Part shown: positions 35,876-45,188 of the stretch, piece by piece
Layout of the letters: every line of letters begins with the position of its first letter
How positions within the stretch are numbered: the stretch's first letter is position 1
Origin: Pareuzebyella sediminis
GTDB lineage: Bacteria > Bacteroidota > Bacteroidia > Flavobacteriales > Flavobacteriaceae
Direction of reading: 5' to 3'
Length of the DNA: 64,000 bases
Assembly (NCBI RefSeq): GCF_008367235.1
Contig: NZ_VTZS01000006.1
Location: 1-64,000 of the forward strand
Notes under the pieces: generated by a model
What the model saw: the letters and a program-made list of their open reading frames with translations, nothing else
Database searches by the model: none
Told to the model about the DNA's origin: nothing
Translations under genes and position numbers: made by a program

Positions 35876-38176
35876 TCACACATCTTTCACCAAAAGTTCA
35901 CCCTCTTTCCGGGTGTTCTTCTGATCCCTAATAAGGGTAAGGTATCGACCCATCCAATACGGCAGTAACCAATAAACGGGTTCACGCTCTTGTGCCGGAT
36001 TTCCGCTCACGGCCTGATACGGGTTACGATCCCACCGAATGGTTCGATATTCGCTGGGAGGCCGCAAAGCTACCTGCAGTTCCTCTAAAATTGGTTGGCG
36101 TACCACTTGTAAATCTTCCCGCCTTCCATTATCGATATACCAATCGACCAAGTCTAAAGGCGCATCCTTCAAGAATTCAATGGAATCATCAAGACCTTCG
36201 TTGTTGTTGGCCAAAAGGTTGTAGGTAAAATTGAGAAAGGGGCTTTTGGTATTCCTATGCTTGTCAAACCATTTTTGAAGGTGTTCCCGATACATGCCCT
36301 TGAGTACCTGATCCTTTTCGAGCTGTACCAACGAAGGATAGATATAGAGCGATAAATAGATGTCAAAGTAGGTTTCCCAAGCGGGATTTGTGGTATGCAG
36401 CCGCTTTGCATTTTCAAGATAGCCTTCATTCTCGATAAGATTAATATACTCCTTTTGGTATTTCTCGTCATTGGTGATGTGATAGGTGAATTTTAAGAAG
36501 GCCAGCAATTCCAATGAATTCAAGGCTCTTTCAGGCGCCCATTCAGGGTCTTTATTGAGTAGCCGCGGCGACCATACCCCCCACTTGGTATGGGATCCAT
36601 CCACGTCGGTCAAATTAAAATCATTGCGGATCAGGTGATCCATGATTTTACTGAAGTGCGCCGCTATCCGCTCTTTTTCATCGGCATCGGCGACTAACGT
36701 ATAGTACCAATAATAACCGAACAGGTGACCACATAACTCATCGCTACTCGTATCTCCCTTCCATTTCCATTTACCATCGCTAGAAACATGCCAGCGTATT
36801 TCCACCGGTTTTTGTCTTGGGTTTTCAATAATGGCTTCGGCGATCTCCCGTTCCGTATACGTACGGTTCATATCATGGGATTTTTCCCAGGAAACCGGGA
36901 TAATGGTTCTGGCGAAAAAGCCATCCGTTTCAGTAACCTCGCGTAAATAGTGAAGAAAATCGAAGGCCTTCTTGGCACGTCTTTTAGCCTCCGGGTTGCC
37001 GGTCGCCGCAAATCGAAACGACTCCATAGCCAAATACATCGCCGTATATTCCCCATCATTGTCATCATCATCGGGTTCGATCGTGGTCGTATCACCAGGA
37101 ATGGTAAGCTTTGATCGCGCTACAATCCATGGTTCGCGTACGTGCCTTCTGATCAATTGGTCATAGAAGTAGTCGGCTTTTTGTGAAAGGGTCATTTCGG
37201 TCTTGCGAATGGCACTCACTCCTTCGGCCGTCGCAATCCAAGCGTTGCCCTCTTTATCAAAAGCGATATCCCTCACCTCATCCGATTGTAACCAGCGTTT
37301 ACTTAAACGCACGGAATACACGCTGTCGCCCGGTGTAAATCTCGTAATACCATAATCGGTACCGATCCACATCGTTCCTTGGGGAGACTTTTTGACCACG
37401 TTAACCATAGCATTCGGTATACCGTGCTCTGGACGTAAATGACGCACCACCCCCTGCTCGTTTCGAATGGTGGTTCCTCCCATACAACCTATCCATAGCC
37501 GACCCCTGTCATCGGTATCGATTCCCTTGACATACGCACTGACCAAATCTTCATTTTGCTGATAAACCTTCGCCTTTTGACCCTCTTTGACATGGTAGAG
37601 CCCCACATCGGTACCAATCCATAAACCCCCTTTGCCATCCGATGCGGCCGCTCGTATGCTTCTGGCGGTACCATACTTTTTTTCAACCCACTGGTCATCC
37701 CTGAAAAGCCAAATACCATAAGGCCCCAAGGCGTATACACCCTCTTGGGCCACTACTAATTTTGCTATGGGCGGTTTGGGATCTTTCAATTTTTCAATAC
37801 CGTTCCTACCATGGCGGTAGACCCCGTTCCATGTGGCCAACCAGATGTTGTTCTCATTGTCAATCGCGACATCATAGCCGGGGCCTTGGTCCTTACCTGT
37901 AATCTGTAATTGCCACAAATCACTGTTTGTTTTCTTACTGTACATGCCATTTTTAGTGGCTACCCAAATCGTTCCGTTTTGATCGGGTTGAATCGCCCTG
38001 ACATCATTTGCCATAGCTTCCGATGGGCTTATTGTATAGCCTTGGTGGTATTCTTGGTCGAAAGGGATATCTATATAAAATCGGTCTTCGGAAGAATTTG
38101 TACGAGAGATTTCTTTTTCAGGAGATGTACAGGAGTATATTAAGGCAACAAAAAAAATGAACCACGATCTTCCCAT
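35876..38176 (-). CDS. Lipoprotein with a two-component-sensor propeller and a helical barrel
   Basis: The 766-residue protein has a lipoprotein signal (FFVALIYSC). Residues about 55-330 contain repeats typical of the Reg_prop domain of hybrid sensor kinases: GTIWVATKNGMY, NIWLATWNGVYRHG, GLWIGTDVGLYHV, RLWIGCMGG, TMWIGTDYGITRF, NAWIATAEGVSAI. There is no kinase, receiver or HTH. Instead the C-terminal 430 residues look alpha-helical (MYLAMESFRFAATG, ALNSLELLAFLKFTYHIT), resembling an alpha/alpha-barrel enzyme. It may be a surface glycan sensor or enzyme; function unknown. It is the last gene of the DapA-SSS-Gfo block. Confidence 0.75.
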   Translation of the reverse strand: MGRSWFIFFVALIYSCTSPEKEISRTNSSEDRFYIDIPFDQEYHQGYTISPSEAMANDVRAIQPDQNGTIWVATKNGMYSKKTNSDLWQLQITGKDQGPGYDVAIDNENNIWLATWNGVYRHGRNGIEKLKDPKPPIAKLVVAQEGVYALGPYGIWLFRDDQWVEKKYGTARSIRAAASDGKGGLWIGTDVGLYHVKEGQKAKVYQQNEDLVSAYVKGIDTDDRGRLWIGCMGGTTIRNEQGVVRHLRPEHGIPNAMVNVVKKSPQGTMWIGTDYGITRFTPGDSVYSVRLSKRWLQSDEVRDIAFDKEGNAWIATAEGVSAIRKTEMTLSQKADYFYDQLIRRHVREPWIVARSKLTIPGDTTTIEPDDDDNDGEYTAMYLAMESFRFAATGNPEAKRRAKKAFDFLHYLREVTETDGFFARTIIPVSWEKSHDMNRTYTEREIAEAIIENPRQKPVEIRWHVSSDGKWKWKGDTSSDELCGHLFGYYWYYTLVADADEKERIAAHFSKIMDHLIRNDFNLTDVDGSHTKWGVWSPRLLNKDPEWAPERALNSLELLAFLKFTYHITNDEKYQKEYINLIENEGYLENAKRLHTTNPAWETYFDIYLSLYIYPSLVQLEKDQVLKGMYREHLQKWFDKHRNTKSPFLNFTYNLLANNNEGLDDSIEFLKDAPLDLVDWYIDNGRREDLQVVRQPILEELQVALRPPSEYRTIRWDRNPYQAVSGNPAQEREPVYWLLPYWMGRYLTLIRDQKNTRKEGELLVKDV

Positions 38177-38229
38177 ATTTTTCTTTTTAACGTATTAGGC
38201 GACCAAACGTCACACTCTGTAAATTGAAC

Positions 38230-39222
38230 TTAAGGAGCTATTGCTTTTCCCAGACGGTCACTCTCTACGAGGGCATCAATAACTGCCATATTGGCGATAG
38301 CATCATCTAAAGAAAAAGGCAGGCCTCCCTTATTTAGAATTGCCTTAGAGAATGCATCGACTTGTAAGGTATACTGATTGCTTTGCGGTATCGCTATTTC
38401 TTTCCTTACTGCATCTTTTGACCACCAAATTCTCGCCATACGGTCTCCATGAGGGTTAAAAGGTAACTCGAGCTCGATGCTTCCTTGTGTACCGAACAAC
38501 TTCACTTCTTGATGCTCGGCCAATCGAATGGAAGAGAAAAAAATGGCCTGTCCTTGCTCAAACTCCAGCGTACCCGAAGCATGAATATCGACTTGGGAAT
38601 CAGGATCGTACTCGAGATTTGAGAACACGAATTTTGGTTCGGCACCAAATAGAAAACGGGATACTGAAACCGGATAGCATCCGATATCCATAAGGCTTCC
38701 TCCCCCAAAACTTTTGTTGTTTACGATGCTGTTACTATCATCTTCAAAAAATGAAAAAGACGCTTGTACCATTTTCAGATGTCCGATCTGGCCGTCATCG
38801 ACCATTTGCTTCGTCTTTACCCATTGGGGATGAAACTTGTACATAAAAGCTTCCATGACTTTAAGTCGAGGATGCGCTTTAATTTCTTCAGCCAACTGCA
38901 GTGCCTCGTTTTTATGGAGGGCTATAGGCTTTTCGACAAGTACATGCTTACTAGCTCTTAGGGCTTTAATAGCCCATTCTACATGAAGATGATTGGGTAA
39001 CGGTATATAGACGGCCTGTACTTTAGGGTCTTCCAAAAGAAAGCTGTAATCACCATAAGATTTTGCAATACCAAATTTTTGGGCCACTTCCTTTGCCCTT
39101 GCCTCGCTTCGCGAGGCTATTGCAACTATTTTACAGTATGCGGCATCAAGCATGGCCGGGATTACTTGGTCGACCGCTATGGTGGCGGTACCTAAAATTC
39201 CCCAACACAGGCGCTCTTCCAT
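38230..39222 (-). CDS. Gfo/Idh/MocA-family oxidoreductase (cytoplasmic)
   Basis: The 330-residue protein has no signal peptide. The NAD(P)-binding N-terminus reads WGILGTATIAVDQVIPAM, the conserved lysine motif is VLVEKPIALHKNEA, and the catalytic-region block is GGGSLMDIGCYPVSVSRFLF. It probably oxidises or reduces a sugar or sugar acid, matching dimeric dihydrodiol dehydrogenase-like members. It follows the SSS transporter after 6 bases, so the imported substrate or its product is a likely target. Confidence 0.92.
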   Translation of the reverse strand: MEERLCWGILGTATIAVDQVIPAMLDAAYCKIVAIASRSEARAKEVAQKFGIAKSYGDYSFLLEDPKVQAVYIPLPNHLHVEWAIKALRASKHVLVEKPIALHKNEALQLAEEIKAHPRLKVMEAFMYKFHPQWVKTKQMVDDGQIGHLKMVQASFSFFEDDSNSIVNNKSFGGGSLMDIGCYPVSVSRFLFGAEPKFVFSNLEYDPDSQVDIHASGTLEFEQGQAIFFSSIRLAEHQEVKLFGTQGSIELELPFNPHGDRMARIWWSKDAVRKEIAIPQSNQYTLQVDAFSKAILNKGGLPFSLDDAIANMAVIDALVESDRLGKAIAP

Positions 39223-39228
39223 GATGGG

Positions 39229-40722
39229 TCAGGTATTTAGGGCTTTAGGTTTTTGATTATTGAACATCACAAAAGTAAGGGCAAGTACGATCAGGCCAAC
39301 GGTGGCTATCGCCCCGATTATTATGGGGTCTATGGTACATTCCAACCAATCATATGAAGTTGGTAGATCTCTTAAAAAGGTACCCCAAATGATAATCAGC
39401 ACACTAAAAATAACGGATACGATACCCTGCCAACTTTTGATATTCACATTGAAAATAGCGAGAAGGAAAAGCCCTAAAATTCCGCCCCCGAAAATTCCGG
39501 ATATCTGCCACCAAATATCCAATGCACTCTGCGCATTTATGAGCAACAAACTGAATACGATACCCAACAGGCCCCATACGACCGTGGTCCATCTAAGAAA
39601 TCCGATACTACTTTTTTCAGAAGCGTTTGGTCTGAAATACTTCTTGTAATAATCTAAGTAGAGTACGGTCGCAGATGAATTCAACGCAGAGTCGACAGTG
39701 CTCATCGAGGCCGCAAGAATTGCTGCAATAATCAAACCTTTGACCCCGACTGGAAGTTCTGTTGCAATAAAGTATGGAAAAACCTCATCCCCCTTTAAAA
39801 TAGACGGGTCGAGAACGTGGCCACCACCCGAATAAAATGCGAACATCGTGGTGCCGATATATAGAAAAATGGCGGTCAAGGGCAAATAGATCAACATGGC
39901 TATCCAAACCGATTTTTTGGCCTTTTTTTCCGTAGCGACCGAACTGTACTTCTGGGTATAGTTTTGATCGGCCATCAAATTTCTTATGTTCTCGGTAACC
40001 CCATAAATTATCATGACCCAAATCGTTCGGCTACTCAAGGAAAATGAAGTGTCGCCCAAACTGAACTTATTATTGTCGAAAGCATTCTGAATTAAGAAAT
40101 CAGGTTTCGAAAAGACTTCGGTGGTCAATATATAGGCACTAAATAAAAGGCCACCGATCATTATTATCGACTGTAGTACATCGGTCCAGATTACGGCTTC
40201 CATACCTCCCATCAAGGTGTATATGATGGTAAGTATTCCAATAATCAGGATTAAGGCCTTTATGTCGATATCGATAAATGAAGTCAAAAGCAATGAGGAC
40301 AGGTAGAGGATGACGGCGGTTCTTCCAATCATAAAAAGAACAAAAGAAAAAGAGGCATAAACACGGCCCCAGTCACCTATTCGTCTTTCTAGATAATTAT
40401 ATACCGATATAATCTTATTTTTCCGATAGTGGGGAATGACGTATTTGGTCACGAACCAAGCTACCGGTAATGCAGTCAGGGCGAAAATCAAGGGATGCCA
40501 ATTGTCATCAAAGGCTTTTCCCGGTACGGCGATATAAGAAATACTACTGGTATAAGCACTCATAACGGCAATACCTGCCGCCCATGAAGGTATACCCATA
40601 CCGGCCACCATAAACTCTTCCGAAGTTTTGGTTTTTCTTAAAAAATAGATGCCCATACCGACCATTATGAGTCCATAAATGACAAGAATGAGTGTATCTA
40701 CCGTTCCTAGCTGATAATTCAT
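39229..40722 (-). CDS. Sodium:solute symporter (SSS family)
   Basis: The 497-residue inner-membrane protein has about 13 hydrophobic segments and the SSS signature region (SSISYIAVPGKAFDDNWHP, then AAILAASMSTVDSALNSSATV). It uses sodium to import a solute, most often a sugar, sugar acid or sialic acid in PUL-type loci. Its start overlaps the stop of the upstream aldolase gene by 4 bases (ATGA), so translation is coupled, which ties the substrate to an aldolase product or precursor. Confidence 0.93.
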   Translation of the reverse strand: MNYQLGTVDTLILVIYGLIMVGMGIYFLRKTKTSEEFMVAGMGIPSWAAGIAVMSAYTSSISYIAVPGKAFDDNWHPLIFALTALPVAWFVTKYVIPHYRKNKIISVYNYLERRIGDWGRVYASFSFVLFMIGRTAVILYLSSLLLTSFIDIDIKALILIIGILTIIYTLMGGMEAVIWTDVLQSIIMIGGLLFSAYILTTEVFSKPDFLIQNAFDNNKFSLGDTSFSLSSRTIWVMIIYGVTENIRNLMADQNYTQKYSSVATEKKAKKSVWIAMLIYLPLTAIFLYIGTTMFAFYSGGGHVLDPSILKGDEVFPYFIATELPVGVKGLIIAAILAASMSTVDSALNSSATVLYLDYYKKYFRPNASEKSSIGFLRWTTVVWGLLGIVFSLLLINAQSALDIWWQISGIFGGGILGLFLLAIFNVNIKSWQGIVSVIFSVLIIIWGTFLRDLPTSYDWLECTIDPIIIGAIATVGLIVLALTFVMFNNQKPKALNT

Positions 40723-41639
40723 GTTCCCGGAGTTACAAGTTCACCTTTCAACCGATCGACATAATCCTTAATTCGCGCGCGCTCTTCATCGTTCAGTTTG
40801 CGCAACGGCATGGCCATATGGTCTTCGCAAATATTCATGACGGACAATGCGCACTTGGTACCCTTAGTAATTCGCGATTCATATTTACCAACACTATAGA
40901 TCGTGTCATAAATATAATTTACTTTTTTATTTAGTTGCTCGATAACCGCGTTTTCACCACGTACCGAAGCATGGTATAGATCGACAAAAAGATTCGGAAA
41001 AAAATTGGCTCCTCCTGCGACGGCGCCATGCCCCCCCCTCAACATAGTTTTGGACAAAAACGATTCGGTACCCGCAATAATTGCAAAATCAGGGGAGTCC
41101 TGAAAGGTATCTATCAAGGTATAGAGGTATTCCAAATCGCCCGAACTATCCTTTATGCCCAAAGCCCCCAATTCTTTGGCCTTGCGCACCACCGTAATGG
41201 ACATATGCATCTTGGTACAACTTGGCATATTATAAAGCACGAAAGGAAGGGACAACTTAGGTACCAGACATTCTAAATAGTCGATCATTTCATTTTCCGA
41301 AATCGGAAAATAATATGGGGGTGCGACCACTACAGCATCTGCACCTGAAGCTTTCGAATGAGCTGTCATATCAATCGAAGCCTGAAAATTCGTATCGGTT
41401 ATACCAACAAGTACCGGTACTCTTTTATCAATATATTCACATGCCTTAGTAATCAATTGCATTCTAGTAGCATAGGTCAAGCTTGGGGCCTCCCCGTTTG
41501 TTCCTAACAAAAAAATGCCATGTACTCCTCCAGCTATTAAATGCTCAATTAGATTTTTAAGGCCTTTTTCGTCTAAATCACCTTCGGCAGTCAAGGGAGT
41601 TATCATCGGAGGAATGATCCCCCTTAAATCTAAGTTCAT
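40719..41639 (-). CDS. Dihydrodipicolinate synthase-family aldolase 1
   Basis: The 306-residue TIM-barrel protein is a class I pyruvate-type aldolase. The family motifs are LLGTNGEAPSL (pyruvate carboxylate loop), the Tyr in VLYNMPSCTKMH and the Schiff-base Lys in ALGIKDSSGDLEYL. This group includes N-acetylneuraminate lyase, keto-deoxy sugar acid aldolases and DapA. Its place in a catabolic block with a symporter argues against lysine synthesis and for cleavage of a keto sugar acid. A paralogue is at 44036-44938. It leads the block and is divergent from the AraC gene. Confidence 0.9.
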   Translation of the reverse strand: MNLDLRGIIPPMITPLTAEGDLDEKGLKNLIEHLIAGGVHGIFLLGTNGEAPSLTYATRMQLITKACEYIDKRVPVLVGITDTNFQASIDMTAHSKASGADAVVVAPPYYFPISENEMIDYLECLVPKLSLPFVLYNMPSCTKMHMSITVVRKAKELGALGIKDSSGDLEYLYTLIDTFQDSPDFAIIAGTESFLSKTMLRGGHGAVAGGANFFPNLFVDLYHASVRGENAVIEQLNKKVNYIYDTIYSVGKYESRITKGTKCALSVMNICEDHMAMPLRKLNDEERARIKDYVDRLKGELVTPGT

Positions 41640-41779
41640 AAATAGGAATTAAAAGGTTACAAAGAAAATCGAAACAGTAGATTATTACCACAATTATTTT
41701 AGATAAATCAGATGCTATATTAACCTTTTATTTGAAATAATTATGTAATATTGGAAAGAAGAGTTAAAAATATAGAGAT
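41640..41779. promoter_or_regulatory. Divergent control region, aldolase 1 / AraC gene
   Basis: It holds a 13-base TATATTAACCTTT (41716-41728) that occurs exactly also at 51426-51438, the other divergent control region of this locus. The aldolase side carries a near-consensus -7 (minus strand TTTCTTTG, 41660-41667). Confidence 0.4.
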
Positions 41780-42628
41780 ATGGAATTTGTCTTCGAAAAA
41801 ATATACGTTCCGAACAACCACTCCTTCATTTCACGGAAATTACCGCTATCGACAAATGCCAGAATTCATTCACACAAAAATTTCGAACTTAATTATATCG
41901 CTTCAGGCGAAGGTCGACGCATAGTCGGAGACAATATTTCAGGTTTCGAAAAGGGCGACTTGGTCTTGTTAGGCCCGGAGCTACCCCACTGTTGGGAACT
42001 GCTCGATGCCGAACGTGACAAGGTGGCTACGTGTATCGTGACCCACTTTTCAGAAAACGTCGTCGATTCCGATTTCTTTAAAATGCCAGAGCTCGAAAAA
42101 GTAGTCTGCTTGTTGAAACAGGCCAATCGAGGCATTCGTTTTAAGACCGAAGATGATTCAGAAATATGGCAAATGCTCGTCGAACTGTCTGAAAGTGAAG
42201 GCCTTGAATACTACATCGGATTACTAAAAGTATTTAACAATTTGCTGAAAATTGAAGACCGTGAAATTCTATCGAACCCCATGAACCGCTCTTCGGTATT
42301 TTCACAAAATATCGAGAAAATCAATAAGGTTTATGAATATGTCTTTCAGAACATTCAGGAAGGTATAAAGCTAGAAGATGCCTCATCGGTATTGAATATG
42401 GCTCCTAGTTCATTTTGCCGGTTCTTCAAAAAGAAAACTGGACTTACTTTTATGGAGTACGTTAAAAATGTGCGTGTAGGCATTGCTGCCAAACTACTTG
42501 CCGAAACGGACAAACAGATTACCCAAATCTGTTTTGAAAGTGGGTATAACAATCTTGCTAATTTTAACCATTATTTTAAGGCGAGTATGGGCAAAACCCC
42601 TTCTGATTACCGCAAGAATTTCAGATAA
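41780..42628 (+). CDS. AraC-family transcriptional regulator
   Basis: The 282-residue protein has an N-terminal cupin-like sensing domain (HSHKNFELNYIASGEGRR, FEKGDLVLLGPELPHCW) and a C-terminal AraC DNA-binding domain with two helix-turn-helix motifs (LEDASSVLNMAPSSFCRFFK, ITQICFESGYNNLANFNHYF, ending MGKTPSDYRK). It is divergent from aldolase 1 and surrounded by the SusCD locus, so it likely senses a sugar and activates both blocks. A possible shared binding motif lies in its own control region. Confidence 0.93.
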   Translation: MEFVFEKIYVPNNHSFISRKLPLSTNARIHSHKNFELNYIASGEGRRIVGDNISGFEKGDLVLLGPELPHCWELLDAERDKVATCIVTHFSENVVDSDFFKMPELEKVVCLLKQANRGIRFKTEDDSEIWQMLVELSESEGLEYYIGLLKVFNNLLKIEDREILSNPMNRSSVFSQNIEKINKVYEYVFQNIQEGIKLEDASSVLNMAPSSFCRFFKKKTGLTFMEYVKNVRVGIAAKLLAETDKQITQICFESGYNNLANFNHYFKASMGKTPSDYRKNFR

Positions 42629-42671
42629 AATTTATTACCCCCCACTTACCCGATGGTAAAGAACCACTTTT

Positions 42672-43940
42672 CTAGAAGCGGTTCTGGCTTCTTGGGAGTT
42701 CCCCGTGCAGGCTAATGGCAATAACGGACAACATTGCAATAAAAACTACTAGGGCCAAGAAAATTAAAAACCATTTCTTTGAAGGTAGGTTTTCAGTGCT
42801 GTGGTTCGGTAAAACGTTAGAATGTCCTATTTTGACCAATACGGTTAACACTATGATGTTCAATACATACAAATGGTGATTCAAAATCATGTGACCTGCG
42901 AACAAGCCCACGACCACATAACTCATTATAGTATACACTACTAAATAGCCCAATAAAAAACGTATGATATCCCTTCTCGTATAAGGAAGCTTCCATAAGC
43001 TATACAGATATACCAGTACCATCATAAATAAAACCACTAGTACAAAAATGGCGCTATAATAGATTACTGTTTCCGAATCGGTAATTCGACCTAAACGGTC
43101 AAGAAGGTGCCCATAGGTCAAAGACTCGCGAAAAACAATCAAAGGTATAATCAGAACGAGTACTAAAAGAGCGCTTCTATTTGCCCATGTGCGGGGCTGG
43201 GCCTTGTCAGTCGGCCATGTTGAACTGAAAACACCATAAGCCATACCGGTACCACCAAAAAATCCAATACTATATTCCATAACGTTCCACATGTTGAAAG
43301 GTATTTCAAAAACGTTTCCTACCACCTGTAAAAAGTTACCAAAGGCAAAGCCAAATCCTCCGCCCAAGGCTGATAAAATGGCAACACGAATAGGGGAACT
43401 TCTTTCTTCTCGGCCCATATACCACAACATGGCCAATCCGGCACCCAATATTATGGCCCAGGCTTCCGATCTAGGAGGGGTCATTTTAAATCCGATCTGT
43501 TCCACCAAAAAATAATAGGTTATAAGTCCCCCGGCGGTCATCTCGGCCACCAAGTTGCCCCATTTTACCCGTTTGGCCGCAGTTGAATCTAAAACAAGGC
43601 CCACGAGTCCGCCTCCTAAAAGGCCAAACAAAGCCCCGATAACAAATAGCATTCCTAACCCGTAGAAAACGTTTACGAAATTGTCGGCACGGCCATACCC
43701 TACAACCTGACCATAGCTGATCATTCCCCCGGCCCCCCATCCCAAGGCGGCCGCAAGGGCAATCAAAACCATCTTATTGTACCAGTCCTTTCTGTTAGAG
43801 GCCACGACTAAAGCCAATCCTCCTATGGCCCCTGCCCAAGCTGCCCCTTGCTCATGCCCAAACTGGCCCCTAATTGCCCAGGCGGTCGCCAAAGAAATGG
43901 CTACAATTAAAATTGCAATTCCTAACGATCTGTTTTTCAT
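42672..43940 (-). CDS. Predicted multi-pass membrane protein, possible permease
   Basis: The 422-residue protein has about twelve hydrophobic segments, with several glycine-rich ones (GGLALVVAS, ALGWGAGGMISYGQVVGYG, LLGGGLVGLVLD, SALGGGFGFAFGNFLQVVG). I do not recognise a transporter family. It lies 95 bases after aldolase 2 in the same direction, as the SSS symporter does for aldolase 1, so import of the aldolase substrate is a reasonable guess. The start is an ATG followed by a usual signal-anchor (SLGIAILIVAISLATAWAI). Confidence 0.7.
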   Translation of the reverse strand: MKNRSLGIAILIVAISLATAWAIRGQFGHEQGAAWAGAIGGLALVVASNRKDWYNKMVLIALAAALGWGAGGMISYGQVVGYGRADNFVNVFYGLGMLFVIGALFGLLGGGLVGLVLDSTAAKRVKWGNLVAEMTAGGLITYYFLVEQIGFKMTPPRSEAWAIILGAGLAMLWYMGREERSSPIRVAILSALGGGFGFAFGNFLQVVGNVFEIPFNMWNVMEYSIGFFGGTGMAYGVFSSTWPTDKAQPRTWANRSALLVLVLIIPLIVFRESLTYGHLLDRLGRITDSETVIYYSAIFVLVVLFMMVLVYLYSLWKLPYTRRDIIRFLLGYLVVYTIMSYVVVGLFAGHMILNHHLYVLNIIVLTVLVKIGHSNVLPNHSTENLPSKKWFLIFLALVVFIAMLSVIAISLHGELPRSQNRF

Positions 43941-44035
43941 AAAGGTCTTATTTATTGATAAGGTTGCGTTGTGGCAAATTCTGCCTCTTTTACCCTAATG
44001 GATTATTGAGGCCATTTCCGCATTTTACTCTCGAT

Positions 44036-44938
44036 TTAATCAAAGGTATGGCGGTGTAAATATTCTTTTAATTTCTCATGCTCCTTTACACCTAGCCGAC
44101 ATAGAGGAGGAGCCATATGACCATTACAAATACCCATATGTTCCAGTGTTGCCTTTATAACTTTTATGCTGCTTGTACTCGAATCATCAAGCGTATATAC
44201 TTTATGATGCAATTGTAATACTTTTTCTCGCAAGCTTTTTATCCTATCAAAATCACAGGCACAAGATGCTTCGTAAAGGTCTACGAAGAGTTTGGGGAAG
44301 ATATTTGCGCCCCCGGCGACCACTCCATGCCCTCCGTAAATAATGGTTTCGGGCAGAAAAAGTTCCGCACCGGCAATAATGGAAAATTCCGGCGATCCTT
44401 TGAATTCTTCAATCAATGCATATAAAGCGGTCAGATCGCCGGAGCTATCCTTTATTCCGATGGCTCCTAATTCTTTGGCTTCTTTTATGGTTTGAAGTGA
44501 TAAATGAAGTTTCGTACAGCTTGGGATGTCATAAAGCAAGAAGGGTAACGAAAGGTTCGGGATCAATACCTCGAGATACTTGACCATTTCATCTTGAGAA
44601 ATCGGGAAGTAATAAGGGGGGGCCACCACAAGCCCATCCGCACCCACCTTTGCCGCATGGTCGGCAATTTCAAGAGTACCCATCATCGAGGTATCGGTAA
44701 TACCTACCAAAATCGGCACCCGTCCATCAACCATACGACTTGCCTCAGAAATCAATTGCTTACGAAGCCCATGACTCAAACTAGGGCCTTCTCCGTTCGT
44801 ACCAAGAAGAAAAATACCATGTACGCCGCCCTTTAACAAATGCTCAATTAGTTTTTCAAGGCCGGATAGGTCCAACTCCATATTCTCTAACAACGGCGTG
44901 ACCATAGGAGGTATGACACCTTTAATCGACAATTTCAT
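44036..44938 (-). CDS. Dihydrodipicolinate synthase-family aldolase 2
   Basis: The 300-residue paralogue of the protein at 40719-41639 keeps the same motifs: LLGTNGEGPSL, the Tyr in LLYDIPSCTKLH and the Schiff-base Lys in AIGIKDSSGDLTAL. The two are clearly similar along their whole length (for example KGVIPPMVTPL and RGIIPPMITPL), so one arose by duplication. It lies downstream of SusD by 250 bases and before the membrane protein. Substrate most likely a keto sugar acid, with pyruvate as one product. Confidence 0.9.
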   Translation of the reverse strand: MKLSIKGVIPPMVTPLLENMELDLSGLEKLIEHLLKGGVHGIFLLGTNGEGPSLSHGLRKQLISEASRMVDGRVPILVGITDTSMMGTLEIADHAAKVGADGLVVAPPYYFPISQDEMVKYLEVLIPNLSLPFLLYDIPSCTKLHLSLQTIKEAKELGAIGIKDSSGDLTALYALIEEFKGSPEFSIIAGAELFLPETIIYGGHGVVAGGANIFPKLFVDLYEASCACDFDRIKSLREKVLQLHHKVYTLDDSSTSSIKVIKATLEHMGICNGHMAPPLCRLGVKEHEKLKEYLHRHTFD

Positions 44939-45188
44939 AGATTGCTACGTATTGGTTTTTCAAAATAAAATCAATTCAATGGTACATACCACAACAATAT
45001 GGTTGGAAACCAATTATATTTTGACCTAACATATACAAATATCTCGATGCCGTTTATAAAACACAAGCGATTAGCTATCAATATTTTATGTCAAAATCAG
45101 AATAAAGCGTCCATAAAAAAGGGGGCGGATATTACAGCCCCTCTTTTCTACTTCGCCAATTCAAAAAAATAAAATCTTTTCCTAAGGC

